A stretch of DNA of 64,000 nucleotides. Origin: Psococerastis gibbosa. Lineage: Eukaryota; Arthropoda; Insecta; Psocodea; Psocidae. Shown piece by piece: positions 36,813-45,682 of the stretch (position 1 is the stretch's first letter; every line of letters starts with the position of its first letter). The stretch lies in the NCBI GenBank assembly GCA_963971405.1, contig CAXART010000054.1, forward strand, positions 62,001 to 126,000. The letters are read 5' to 3'. The notes beneath the pieces are model-generated. The model saw nothing but the letters and a program-made list of their open reading frames with translations. It ran no database searches and had not been told where the DNA came from. The translations under genes were made by a program, and so were the position numbers.

Positions 36813-37625
36813 ATGACTTTTAAAATTTTAAACAATAATGAAAGATTGAAAACAACTACAGGCATAAAAGTAGTAATTTTTGGTCCTTACGGTATTGGTA
36901 AAACCAGCCTCTTAAAGACTATAAGTGAACCAACACTATGTCTTGACTTTGAAGCAGGTCTGCTTGCTGTTCAAGATTGGCAGGGAGATTCAATTAGTGT
37001 TCGTACTTGGAATCAAGCTCGGGATATTGCCTGCCTAATTGGTGGTCCGAACCCTGCACTAAAATCTGATCAGGCGTATAGTCAGAAACACTATGAGCAT
37101 GTCTGTAGCAAGCACAAAGATCTTCTTTCTGAAGTGTCTAAATACCGATGCATCTTTGTGGATAGTATAACCGTTGCTTCACGTTTATGTCTATTATGGG
37201 CAAGGATGCAACCTGAAGCTTTTTCTGATAGATCAGGAAAAGAAGATAAAAGAGCTGCTTATGGGTTGCTTGCTCAAGAGATGATGGCTTGGCTCAATCA
37301 GTTTCAACATATCAGAGATAAAGACATCATCATAGTTGGCACACTAGGTCAATATCTCGATGACTGTAATCGTTCAACATGGCTACCTCAATGTGAAGGG
37401 GCTAAAACTGCTAGTGAGATTCCAGGGATAGTTGATGAGGTAATCAGCATGGTTGGAATCAAGAAAGATGATGGCACAGAAAAACGTTCATTTGTCTGTC
37501 AGACTATTAATACTTGGGGATACCCTGCTAAAGATCGCAGTGGCTGCCTGAATATGGTTGAAGAACCGCATCTGGGTAATTTACTTGCGAAAATTAAAGC
37601 TAAGGCTTTTGCTACTGCTGCTTAA
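36813..37625 (+). CDS. Sak4-like RecA-fold ATPase (phage single-strand annealing/recombination)
   Basis: 270 residues. Walker A is FGPYGIGKTS (about residues 22-31), followed by CLDFEAGLLAVQDW; Walker B is RCIFVDSIT (about 113-121). Downstream are QEMMAWLNQFQHIRDKDIII and a sensor-like VGTLGQY. This is the AAA_24/Sak4 pattern of phage recombination ATPases that work with a single-strand-binding partner; the DUF669-like gene two genes downstream could be that partner. GAGGTG lies just upstream of the ATG. Confidence 0.85.
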   Translation: MTFKILNNNERLKTTTGIKVVIFGPYGIGKTSLLKTISEPTLCLDFEAGLLAVQDWQGDSISVRTWNQARDIACLIGGPNPALKSDQAYSQKHYEHVCSKHKDLLSEVSKYRCIFVDSITVASRLCLLWARMQPEAFSDRSGKEDKRAAYGLLAQEMMAWLNQFQHIRDKDIIIVGTLGQYLDDCNRSTWLPQCEGAKTASEIPGIVDEVISMVGIKKDDGTEKRSFVCQTINTWGYPAKDRSGCLNMVEEPHLGNLLAKIKAKAFATAA

Positions 37626-37659
37626 ATTTCTACTCAAAGTTAACTTTTAGAGGTTATAT

Positions 37660-38466
37660 ATGTTACAAGACTTTTTCACCATTACTCAAAAAATTCCCTT
37701 TTTCAGTGTAAAAGAATACTTGGATGATCAATCGCCAATACCAGAAGATATAATCGCACCAAGGATTCTAACTAAAAGAGGTCTATTAGTACTGGGTGGC
37801 CCACCTAAGATTGGCAAAAGCGACTTTTTGATCTCTTGGCTTGTTTACATGGCTGCTGGAGTTTCATTTTTGGGTATGACTCCAAGCAAACCTATGAAAA
37901 TTTTCTATCTGCAAACTGAAATTGAATATGAATATATGAAAGAACGTTTGCAACAACTTCAACTGGATAACGAACTTTTGAATATAGCTGCCAATAACTT
38001 AATCATTACACCAAGAGTACAATTATCTTTCAGCAGTGAAGAAATAGATGAAATTAAAAATGTTATTAAAGAGCGTTTTAAACCTGATATTATTGCAATC
38101 GATCCTCTTCGCAACATCTTCAACTCAAGTGAATATGGCAATGAAAATGACAATAGCGCTATGCTATTCTTTTTGCAAAAAACGCTTGAAAGACTGAGAA
38201 ATGTTATCAATCCAGATTCGGGCATAATACTCACTCACCACACAAAAAAATTATCGAAAAAGATGCTGGAAGAAGATCCATTTCAAGGCCTAAGCGGTGC
38301 TGGATCTTTACGTGGATTTTATAGCACTGGCATGGTGATGTTTGCTCATGATGAGGAAAGCACTGTCCGTCAAATAGTATTTGAGCTTCGTAATGGTGAA
38401 CGTGTAGCAAGTAAGCTTGTTGATAAGATAGATGGTCGTTGGAAGCTTGCAGACCAATGGAGTTGA
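37660..38466 (+). CDS. AAA_25/RepA-like ATPase
   Basis: 268 residues. Walker A GGPPKIGKSDF (about 47-57), a Walker-B-like IIAIDPLRN (about 146-154), LTHHTKK and a GAGSLRGFYSTGMVMF segment, all typical of the RepA/RegA hexameric helicase-loader family (AAA_25). The N-terminal 40 residues (FFSVKEYLDDQSPIPEDIIA) are nearly repeated in the gene at 38988. Likely a replicative helicase or ATPase subunit acting with the primase-helicase downstream. AGAGG precedes the ATG. Confidence 0.85.
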   Translation: MLQDFFTITQKIPFFSVKEYLDDQSPIPEDIIAPRILTKRGLLVLGGPPKIGKSDFLISWLVYMAAGVSFLGMTPSKPMKIFYLQTEIEYEYMKERLQQLQLDNELLNIAANNLIITPRVQLSFSSEEIDEIKNVIKERFKPDIIAIDPLRNIFNSSEYGNENDNSAMLFFLQKTLERLRNVINPDSGIILTHHTKKLSKKMLEEDPFQGLSGAGSLRGFYSTGMVMFAHDEESTVRQIVFELRNGERVASKLVDKIDGRWKLADQWS

Positions 38467-38499
38467 TTCCTTTTTTTCACTTAATTTATAGGAGACAAT

Positions 38500-38991
38500 A
38501 TGTTATCAGATTTTTTAACTGATTTTAATACTGCAAAATTACAAAGTAATTTAATACCAAAAGGTACAATAGTCAAGGTAAAAATGGCAATTAAACCAGG
38601 AGGTTATGAAAATTGGTTCACTAAAAGCTACACTACTGGCAGCATCTATTTAAACGTTGAATTTACTGTCACTGAAGGTCCATATGCAAAACGCAAGATT
38701 TTTCAAGTAATTGGTATTAAAAGTGGCAAAGCAAGCGTTGAAGGAGAAGATACTTGGGGAGAATCTGGACGTTCTATGCTTAGAAGTATTTTAGAGTCAG
38801 CACGAAATATTCATGCACATGACACTTCAGAGAAAGCAGTTATTGCTAGAAAAATCAACTCTATAGCTGATTTTAACGGGTTAGAGTTTACTGCAAAAGT
38901 TGGTATTGAAGCTGATCGATATGGAGAAAAAAACAAGATTGCTACGGTTATTATCCCAGAGCAACCTGAAGTTGATTGGGTGCCATTTTGA
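38500..38991 (+). CDS. DUF669-like single-strand-binding-type protein
   Basis: 163 residues, beta-rich with an OB-fold look. GTIVKVKMAIKPGG, TTGSIYLNVEFTVTEGPYAK and RKIFQVIG are typical of DUF669 proteins found beside Sak4 ATPases. An acidic end (EQPEVDWVPF) resembles the C-terminal tips of SSB proteins that recruit partners. Its TGA overlaps the TTG start of the next gene. The SSB role is inferred. Confidence 0.72.
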   Translation: MLSDFLTDFNTAKLQSNLIPKGTIVKVKMAIKPGGYENWFTKSYTTGSIYLNVEFTVTEGPYAKRKIFQVIGIKSGKASVEGEDTWGESGRSMLRSILESARNIHAHDTSEKAVIARKINSIADFNGLEFTAKVGIEADRYGEKNKIATVIIPEQPEVDWVPF

Positions 38992-40172
38992 AGTACGACG
39001 AAGAGAAGCTCTGGATTGCTGTAATTGAGAGAGCTATCAAAGATGCAGCAGTAGAGCTAAAGAAAGAAGCAATTAGATGGTTTGATTCAGAGTCTTTTGA
39101 AACTGTTTGTGAGTTAGCTAATCTCAGCTCTAAGCGTATGAAAAGTATGTATGGGGGTTTTATGCATAGAAAGGAAATAAAAGGATTATTGATTGATAAT
39201 ATTAAGGAGTGTGTACCTTACCTAATTCCAAACGGTAATTTTTATCGAGAGAGGACTTATGTTGGCAACTGTGACGGGGATATGATTACAGTTAAAATAG
39301 TGGGTAAAGAAGCTGGAAATTGGCGTAATTTTACCAAAGGGACTAGTGGTGACATTATTGATCTTTGGACTTTAGTTAAAGGTGATATAAATTCCGCTAA
39401 GAAGTGGTTAAATACTAAAGAAAACACAACAGAACATAAAGTTACATCGTTTTCAGCAAGGCATTACTTAAATGATAAATCACCAATGCCAAAAGATATA
39501 ATAGGTCCAAGAATTTTAACTCCAGGCGGTCTTTTGGTGATAGGTGGAACTCCAAAAATAGGAAAAAGTAATTTTCTTCTTTCTTTATTAGCACATATGG
39601 CATCAGGAGTGCCGTTTCTCAACATGAAGTCTCCAAGACCATTAAAAATATTTTGTCTGCAAAACGAGATGGAATATGGTGATATGAAAGAACGCTTACT
39701 TCAGCTTAAAATTGATCAAAATCTTTGGAAAGAAAATTTATTTATTACCAATAAAATGCCATTAACTTTAAATTCTGAAGAGGTAAGAGCAATAATAACA
39801 GAGAAACTTGATGCAAAAACGGTAGATCTTATTGTTATTGATTCTTTTCTCGATTATAGGGAGATAATCTCTTTTGTAAGAAGTGACATGGAGAAATTAC
39901 GTTCAATAACTAATCCTATGGCCGGGATAGTGCTCACACATTGTACCAAAAAAGTGTCTTCGACTGTATTGGAGAAAAATCCATTTCAAGCTTTAAGCGG
40001 CTCAAACATTTTGAGAAGTGTTTATACATCTGGCATCGTTATATTTAAACCAAACGAACGTACAAATACTCTGAAAGTGGTGTATGAACTTAGAAATAGC
40101 AAGCCTATGACAAAATACATTCGCAAAGTTAATGGATGTTGGAAGACTTCTAAAGTTATAGCTACCGCTTAG
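38988..40172 (+). CDS. Primase-N-terminal-like + AAA_25 ATPase fusion
   Basis: 394 residues from a TTG at 38988 that overlaps the previous stop (TTGA); another TTG at 38976 is possible. Residues about 60-145 resemble the N-terminal part of the downstream primase (VGNCDGDMITVKIVGKEAGN, SGDIIDLWTLVKGD). Residues about 150-390 resemble the 37660 gene: Walker A GGTPKIGKSNF, MEYGDMKERLLQLK, LTHCTKK. The gene therefore looks like a recombinant of its two neighbours. The Walker-B region is altered (LIVIDSFLDY) and shorter than in the paralogue, so activity is uncertain. Confidence 0.8.
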   Translation: MKYDEEKLWIAVIERAIKDAAVELKKEAIRWFDSESFETVCELANLSSKRMKSMYGGFMHRKEIKGLLIDNIKECVPYLIPNGNFYRERTYVGNCDGDMITVKIVGKEAGNWRNFTKGTSGDIIDLWTLVKGDINSAKKWLNTKENTTEHKVTSFSARHYLNDKSPMPKDIIGPRILTPGGLLVIGGTPKIGKSNFLLSLLAHMASGVPFLNMKSPRPLKIFCLQNEMEYGDMKERLLQLKIDQNLWKENLFITNKMPLTLNSEEVRAIITEKLDAKTVDLIVIDSFLDYREIISFVRSDMEKLRSITNPMAGIVLTHCTKKVSSTVLEKNPFQALSGSNILRSVYTSGIVIFKPNERTNTLKVVYELRNSKPMTKYIRKVNGCWKTSKVIATA

Positions 40173-40203
40173 TTTTAAATTGAAAATATATTCAGAGGAT
40201 TTT

Positions 40204-42330
40204 ATGGATATCTATTGCAATTTTAATACTGCAGCTTCACGAAAAAATGCATCGTTAGTAGAAAAAGAACAGCTTAAAGCTCAGCTTCTGTTAAATATCA
40301 GATCATGCCTTTCTTATCTATTGCCAAGAGGGATTTTTCGTGGTGATAAGTTTTATGTAGGCAATGTACAAGGTGATAAAGGAAAGAGTCTAGTAGTAGA
40401 ATTAAGTGGCAGTGAAGCTGGCCTATGGCATGATTTTGCAACAGGAGAAGGTGGTGACATTATCGACCTTTGGGCGGGAGTAAATAGAAAAAGTACAAGA
40501 ATAGAGTTTCCTGAAGTAATGGCTTCTATAGCTGAGTGGCTTGGTCATTTCAAGAATTCAAGTAGTCCAACTGCATATTGGGATTATTACGATGAAAAAG
40601 GCCAAGCTCTTGTTAGAGTATATCGTTATGATGATGATAGTGGAAAGAGATATCTTCCTTTTGATATCAAAAAATCCACCTTTAGTGTACCAGAGATAAG
40701 GCCACTATATAATATTCCAGGTATTTTGAAATCCGATAAAGTTATTCTTGTTGAGGGAGAAAAGTGTGCAGAAGCGCTGATAGAGAAAGGAATAACTGCA
40801 ACAACAGCAATGTCAGGAGCAAATGCACCTATTGAGAAGACAGATTGGACTCCACTTAAAGGTAAACACATTATTATATGGCCAGATAATGATGAAGCAG
40901 GCAAACGATATGCTGAAAATGCTGCAAAAAAGCTGTTAGATCTTGGAGTTGCATCACTTGTTAAGCTTAAGATACCACAAGATAGGCCGAAAGGTTGGGA
41001 TGCTGCTGATTGTGTAAAGGAGGGTATAAGCATTGAAGAATTTTTAGCTTCAACTCCTTTACTTACTATTGATACCCCATCTACTGACATTCCAAATACT
41101 TCAAATATGAAAAGTTTAGAAAGATCTACAAAACAGCCGCTTAACATTTTAGACTGGAGTGTGAGTCGTTATTTAGGTTCAGTACCAATACAAAGGTTTC
41201 TTGTTGAAGGTTTATTTCCTTTAGGTGTTACCTCAATAGTAGCTGCTATGGGAGATACAGGTAAAGGTATGCTACTCCTTGACTTGGCACTTAAGGTTGC
41301 AAGTGATGCAGATCAGATATGTGGTTTTGGTTCCCTTGTTACAGAGCATGGATCAGTAGTGATTTTTTCAGCAGAAGATGATGCAGGTGAGATACACCGT
41401 CGTCTTGATCGTCTTGATCCTAGTAGCAAGAGAGCAGAATATCAAAATCGATTATTTATTATACCTATTCCAAATACGGGAGAGCCCTTTTCTATAGTGA
41501 AAAGCAACATGCGTGGTAAATGTCCTGAAACTTCAGATAAATTTGAAGACATCTGTAGACAATTAGATAAAGTAAAAGATCTAAAACTAATAGTATTTGA
41601 TCCACTAGTATCATTTGTCCATGCTAATATAAACTCAGATCCAGAAATGGGATATTACGCAATGGGGTTACTTGCAAACTTAGCAAATGAAACAGGAGCA
41701 GCTGTAATTGTAGCACATCATATGAGAAAACCCAAGTGCAGTGAACCGATTACGACTGTGGAACAGGCAAGAGATGCGATAAGAGGTACAACTGCACTTG
41801 TTGATGGAGTTAGGTGTTCTTTTGCATTATGGCCTGCTTCAAAAGAGCATCAGAATACTGTGTTTAATACATTAAAGGTTAGTAAAGTTAATAATGCAGT
41901 ATACCAAGGAGCTATAGTTAAGTCTAATGGAGCAACAGATAGGAATATAAGAACTTACTTACGCTCCTCAACTGGCTTGCTTGAGGATATATCTGAGGAA
42001 TTTAAGCTTGGAAAATTATCTGATGAATACTTAAAAAAGATACTGATGCAAGCTATTGCAGTGTCAGCAGAAGAAGGTCATCCGTTTACTCATACAGGTG
42101 GACCAGGAGTGTTTCAACAACGGCATAGATTACCAGCTGCATTTCATGGTGTTAGTAGGCATAGACTTGAACGTTTAGCACAGGAACTATTAAACGAAAG
42201 AAAAATAGTAAAAGGTATGGCTACAAACTCAAAAGAGGATAAATGGCTTGATATCAAAACTGGTTCTTTTGCCAGAGGAGAAGGTAAGTTTAAGCTAGGT
42301 GCAGGAAGGTTTGAAATAGGTAACTTCTAA
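40204..42330 (+). CDS. Phage DNA primase-helicase (Toprim + RepA-like helicase)
   Basis: 708 residues from the ATG at 40204 (AGAGG 8-12 bases upstream; a TTG at 40180 is less likely). The N-terminal region (about 20-110) has GDIIDLWAG. A Toprim domain (about 165-265) has VILVEGEKCAEAL and IIIWPDNDEAGKRYAE with the acidic residues needed for metal binding, ending GWDAADCVKEG. A RepA-like helicase (about 320-560) has Walker A AAMGDTGKGMLLL, VVIFSAEDDAGEIHRRLDR, Walker B LIVFDPLVSF and VIVAHHMRKP. The C-terminal 100 residues are a winged-helix-like region. The enzyme would prime and unwind phage DNA. Its stop codon is directly followed by an IS5 left end. Confidence 0.9.
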   Translation: MDIYCNFNTAASRKNASLVEKEQLKAQLLLNIRSCLSYLLPRGIFRGDKFYVGNVQGDKGKSLVVELSGSEAGLWHDFATGEGGDIIDLWAGVNRKSTRIEFPEVMASIAEWLGHFKNSSSPTAYWDYYDEKGQALVRVYRYDDDSGKRYLPFDIKKSTFSVPEIRPLYNIPGILKSDKVILVEGEKCAEALIEKGITATTAMSGANAPIEKTDWTPLKGKHIIIWPDNDEAGKRYAENAAKKLLDLGVASLVKLKIPQDRPKGWDAADCVKEGISIEEFLASTPLLTIDTPSTDIPNTSNMKSLERSTKQPLNILDWSVSRYLGSVPIQRFLVEGLFPLGVTSIVAAMGDTGKGMLLLDLALKVASDADQICGFGSLVTEHGSVVIFSAEDDAGEIHRRLDRLDPSSKRAEYQNRLFIIPIPNTGEPFSIVKSNMRGKCPETSDKFEDICRQLDKVKDLKLIVFDPLVSFVHANINSDPEMGYYAMGLLANLANETGAAVIVAHHMRKPKCSEPITTVEQARDAIRGTTALVDGVRCSFALWPASKEHQNTVFNTLKVSKVNNAVYQGAIVKSNGATDRNIRTYLRSSTGLLEDISEEFKLGKLSDEYLKKILMQAIAVSAEEGHPFTHTGGPGVFQQRHRLPAAFHGVSRHRLERLAQELLNERKIVKGMATNSKEDKWLDIKTGSFARGEGKFKLGAGRFEIGNF

Positions 42331-43728
42331 GAGCCTGTACGTGATCTATGAATATGGTAAGATGAGGTATAGTTGATATGAGGTAAACTATGAGAAATAC
42401 ATATCCAAGTGATATAAGTTGTGAAAAATTCGAAAAGATTAGACCAATCTTAGAAAGTGTGCGAAAGAAAACAAAGCCAAGAAGACTAGATTTATATGAG
42501 TTATTTTGCGGTGTGCTTTATGTGCTAAAAAGTGGCTGTCAGTGGCGAATGCTGCCAAAAGAGTTCCCAAAATGGCGCAATTGTTACGATTACTTCAAGA
42601 GATGGAGTAAAAAACCGAATGAAGATAGAGAAAGTGTTCTAGAAGTTGTCTTAAAAAAAATTAGTTGGAGAGGTTCGTTACAACAGTGGTCGGAATACCA
42701 AAACAAGCTTCTGCATCATTGATGCCCAAAGTGTAAAAAATACCGATACTGCTGAGGAAAAAGGTTATGATGCCGGTAAGAAAATTTCAGGAATAAAGCG
42801 TCATATTGCAGTAGATACACAAGGTTTGCCACACGCAATTTATATTACTACAGCTAATATCGGAGATCGTAATGCTGCTGTAGAGATGATTTGTAAAGCA
42901 AGAAAAAATCTTTCCGAAGTTCACAATATACTATAGTATTTCCCAAAGCAAATGATAAAGGTATAATAAAGTATTTGAGTTATAATGGCATATAGTGTGG
43001 ATTTAAGGGAAAAGGCAGTATTGATGATAGAAAAAGGGAAGACAAAGGTTGAGATAGCAGAGCTAATGGAGATAGGAATAGCAACTCTGTACCGCTGGTT
43101 AAAAAAGAAAGCTGCTGGTGAAAGCCTAAAGCCATCTAAAAACGGTAGCTTTATTCGAAAAATAGACCCAAAAATTCTCGAAGAATATGTTACAAAGAAT
43201 CCAGATCATACTCTGGCAGAGATGAAACAAAATCTTGGATTTGGAATAAATTCAATTTGGTATAGACTAAAATAGCTAAAAATTACTTTAAAAAAAAGTC
43301 ACACTATATCAAGAGCGCAATCAAGACGATAGGCAGCAATTTATTGATAAAATCTCAAAAATAGACCATTCCAGCATCTTATATATAGATGAAGCAGGAG
43401 TTGATAATAAGTTATACCGAGAATATGGACGTGCTCCAAGAGGAAAGAAAATTTATGCAGATATTCCAGGGAGAACTCGAGAGAGAATCAGTATAGTAGC
43501 CGGGTGGATTGGAATGAGATTTATTGCACCAATGACTTTCAAAGGTGGGTGTGACAAAGAGGTATTCAATACATGGTTGGAGAAGATGTTATTACCTAAA
43601 TTGCCACTTGGCACAACCATAGTTATGGATAATGCTACATTTCATAAGACCACTAAAACAAAATCATTAATAGAGTCTTTTGGCTGTCATGTGCTGTATC
43701 TTCCAACATATTCACCAGATTTGAATCC

Positions 43729-44520
43729 TCACTTTTACCCACAATTTTGAGAGGTCATGATGTGAAGCATAACTATGCTCTCCTTAAGATTTTCATAGCC
43801 CCGCCATAGAGTCATAGCCCCTGGTAAATTATCACTTTTTCTATTCATAAATCCACCTAATTTTCCTAACCAAATAATAGCTTGTTTTATGTTTGGAGGT
43901 TCTTCTGGCAATGTAGCTACTTTATGCTCACGTATGAAAAGGGCCTTCCACTCTTCATTGCTTAAAATTTTAGTACAGGTTTCCATGGGATTTGATAAAG
44001 CGACTTTTGTTAAATATAAAATTTTAAATGCAATAATGCTCTTTATAGCAATTAATTTCTGTAGCCTTTCCTTTGTAGTTAAACGAGAGCTTTCTATTTT
44101 ACATCCTGATTTTAAAACCCTGAAATACTCCTCAATTTTCCATCTTAGCTTATACCAATTTATCCTTTCTATAGCATCTAAAGTGCTATTAACTGGTACA
44201 TTAGTCAGCAAAGTCCAATCAATAGCTTCCAATCCTTAAGCTTTTCATTGCTAAATAATCTGTATGCACCCTTAGCTTCTTTCCATCCACTACAGCTTTG
44301 ATTAATTGATCCAGACGCCTTACCCTCTATACAATAGCCTGTTTTAATAAGTCTCTTATTAAGTCTTATATCTCCTAAATTAACGTGTTTTAACTCTCTT
44401 TCCAGCCATTTATCCCCTAAGCCATCAGTATATTGCACATTTGTACTTACTTCACTCATTTTAATCCCAAATTTATTTGGTATCCATTTTACTCACTTTT
44501 TTATTTGTGGGTAAAAGTGA
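43729..44520 (-). mobile_element. Internally deleted IS4-family element inside the IS630
   Basis: Perfect 16-bp inverted ends, TCACTTTTACCCACAA, start at 43729 and close at 44520. They are flanked by an 11-bp target duplication GATTTGAATCC (43718-43728 and 44521-44531), the size expected of IS4. At 792 bp it is well short of a usual IS4 element because the middle of the transposase is deleted. Clean ends and an exact duplication mean it is the youngest insertion here; a non-autonomous copy may have moved with a transposase supplied elsewhere. Confidence 0.92.
43735..44459 (-). pseudogene. IS4 (Tn5-like) transposase with internal deletion
   Basis: The N-terminal DNA-binding part (44459 to about 44220) has WLERELKHVNLGDIRLNKRL and SGWKEAKGAYRLFSNEK. 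It joins out of frame to the C-terminal part (about 44230-43735), which keeps the IS4 Y-(2)-R-(3)-E-(6)-K signature in YKLRWKIEEYFRVLK. The central part with the two catalytic Asp residues is missing. The joint lies near 44220, about position 80 of the protein. Inactive. Confidence 0.88.
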
Positions 44521-44914
44521 GATTTGAATCCCATAGAACACTGTTGGCATACCATCAAAAGCCGCCTCAGACCTCTAATGTATAAATGTACAGACTTACA
44601 ACTTTTGGTTGGTAATACCATAATGGAAATTTATCATTCATTTTAGAAAATACTATAGTTGATGCAGGTTATACAGGAGAAAATTTTGCAACTCAAATAA
44701 AAACGACTATTGGTGCAACTGTTGAAGTAATAAAACGAAGTGAATTACATTCTTTTGTTGTGCTGCCAAAGAGATGGGTTGTTGAACGCTCTTTCGCTTG
44801 GTTAGAAAAATGTAGACGGTTGTGGAAAAATTGCGAGCGTAAACTTAACACTAGCCTACAAATGGTCGTTCTGGCTTTTACTGCTTTGCTCCTCAAAAGA
44901 TTATGAACAGGCTC

Positions 44915-45682
44915 TAAAAAATACTTAAAGCTTACTTATGAAAGTTTTGTGGGTTCATTTTGTCTCTCTGAAAGTAAGGTTTTAAGAACAAAAAATGAAT
45001 TCCACACGACCAAATTTCCATGATTTCCGGAAAATTTATCAAGATTTGGAAATTAGAGTATATTCACACTTAAACTATTGAAATTCGTTGATTTTTAGCC
45101 ATCTAATATAAGAAATATTACGTTTCCATTTCCAAAAAATTTAGCTAATTTGGTAATACTCAAACCCGCTACAGTGGCTGATTTCCACTTTCCGAGAATC
45201 TTATATATTATATATATATAAATAATAATAAATGATATAATAATAAACTAATATAAAATACAATAACTATAGTAATGGTTCATAGTAACTTTTGAGCAAA
45301 AAGAAAGAAGTTTGGAAAAGTAGTCACTAATAGAAATACAACACAGAGACAAAAATACGAAAAACCTACTATTGCATTTTGAACAACTTGAAAAAAAAGA
45401 TGAAGGACCTAAAAGTGAAAGACAAAACAATTTATAATAGCGTTTTAAAAAGACTCTATGACCCAAGGGTACAATTATACCACCTTGACCTAAAGAACGC
45501 TTATAACAGCCCTTAAAAGCCGATTAACACCATATCCTAACTTAGAAGTAAAGACCCTATGTTAATTTTATCACGTTTTACTTTAGTTGTAAAGAAATTT
45601 TTTTAATGTATGAGACAGATTTGTATATTCGATATTTTACGTAACTTATGGCGCTTAATTGGTTATTTAGTATCTCTAAAAC
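44915..45682. other. AT-rich gene-free stretch between the replication module and the minus-strand gene pair
   Basis: About 770 bp. Repeated TTTCCA/TTTCCG boxes occur at about 45020-45200, including the palindrome TTTCCGGAAA. A 60-bp almost pure A/T run follows at about 45203-45262 (TATATATTATATATATAT). A short open frame at 45248-45466 on the minus strand has no support. The TTTCCGAGAATC/TATATATTATATA part near 45193-45220 faintly resembles the end of the 42-bp shared element. It could hold a phage replication origin or a former promoter; this is inference from composition and position. Confidence 0.35.

Larger units (their letters stand above)
42985..44646 (+). pseudogene. IS630 transposase, split by IS4 and carrying a stop
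   Basis: N-terminal HTH part at 42985-43275 (MAYSVDLREKAVLMIEKGKT, ATLYRWLKKK) ends at a TAG that lies before the A8 run (43292-43299), where such elements usually change frame. The catalytic part follows in another frame: ILYIDEAGVDN (first Asp), TTIVMDNATFHK (second Asp) and LPTYSPDLNP, cut at 43728. After the IS4 it resumes at 44532 with the catalytic Glu (IEHCWHTIKSRLR) and ends at 44646. It is broken by both a stop and an insertion. Confidence 0.87.
42934..44655 (+). mobile_element. IS630-family element inside the IS5 (itself interrupted by IS4)
   Basis: The inverted ends TAGTATTT... start at 42934 and close at 44655. They are flanked by the TA target duplication characteristic of IS630/Tc1 elements (42932-42933 and 44656-44657). 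Removing 42934-44657 restores an uninterrupted IS5 transposase frame across the junction. Without the nested IS4 and its target duplication the element is about 920 bp. Confidence 0.9.
42390..44906 (+). pseudogene. IS5 transposase, split by IS630
   Basis: The first frame (42390-42722) holds the N-terminal HTH part (SGCQWRMLPKEFPKWRNCYD). At an A8 run (42653-42660) reading must move to the next frame to continue with FCIIDAQSVKNTD (first catalytic Asp) and IAVDTQGLPHAIYI. Poly-A shifts between two ORFs are normal for this group. The reading is cut at 42931 after EVHNI by IS630 and resumes at 44658 with VDAGYTGENF, then the catalytic-Glu region RWVVERSFAWLEKCRRLW, to the stop at 44904-44906. 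Inactive because of the insertion. Confidence 0.88.
42331..44914 (+). mobile_element. IS5-family element (interrupted by IS630)
   Basis: The left end GAGCCTGTACGTGATCT starts at 42331, and its imperfect inverted copy ends at 44914 (GAACAGGCTC). The element is flanked by a 3-bp TAA on both sides (42328-42330 and 44915-44917), matching the TNA duplication of the IS1031/IS427 groups. Without the nested IS630 it would be about 860 bp. The left TAA is the stop codon of the primase-helicase gene, so the insertion left that protein intact. Confidence 0.9.

Noticed and set aside
45248-45466. 72-residue minus-strand open frame
   Set aside because: No ribosome binding site, low-complexity composition, and it overlaps the A/T block; no family resemblance.
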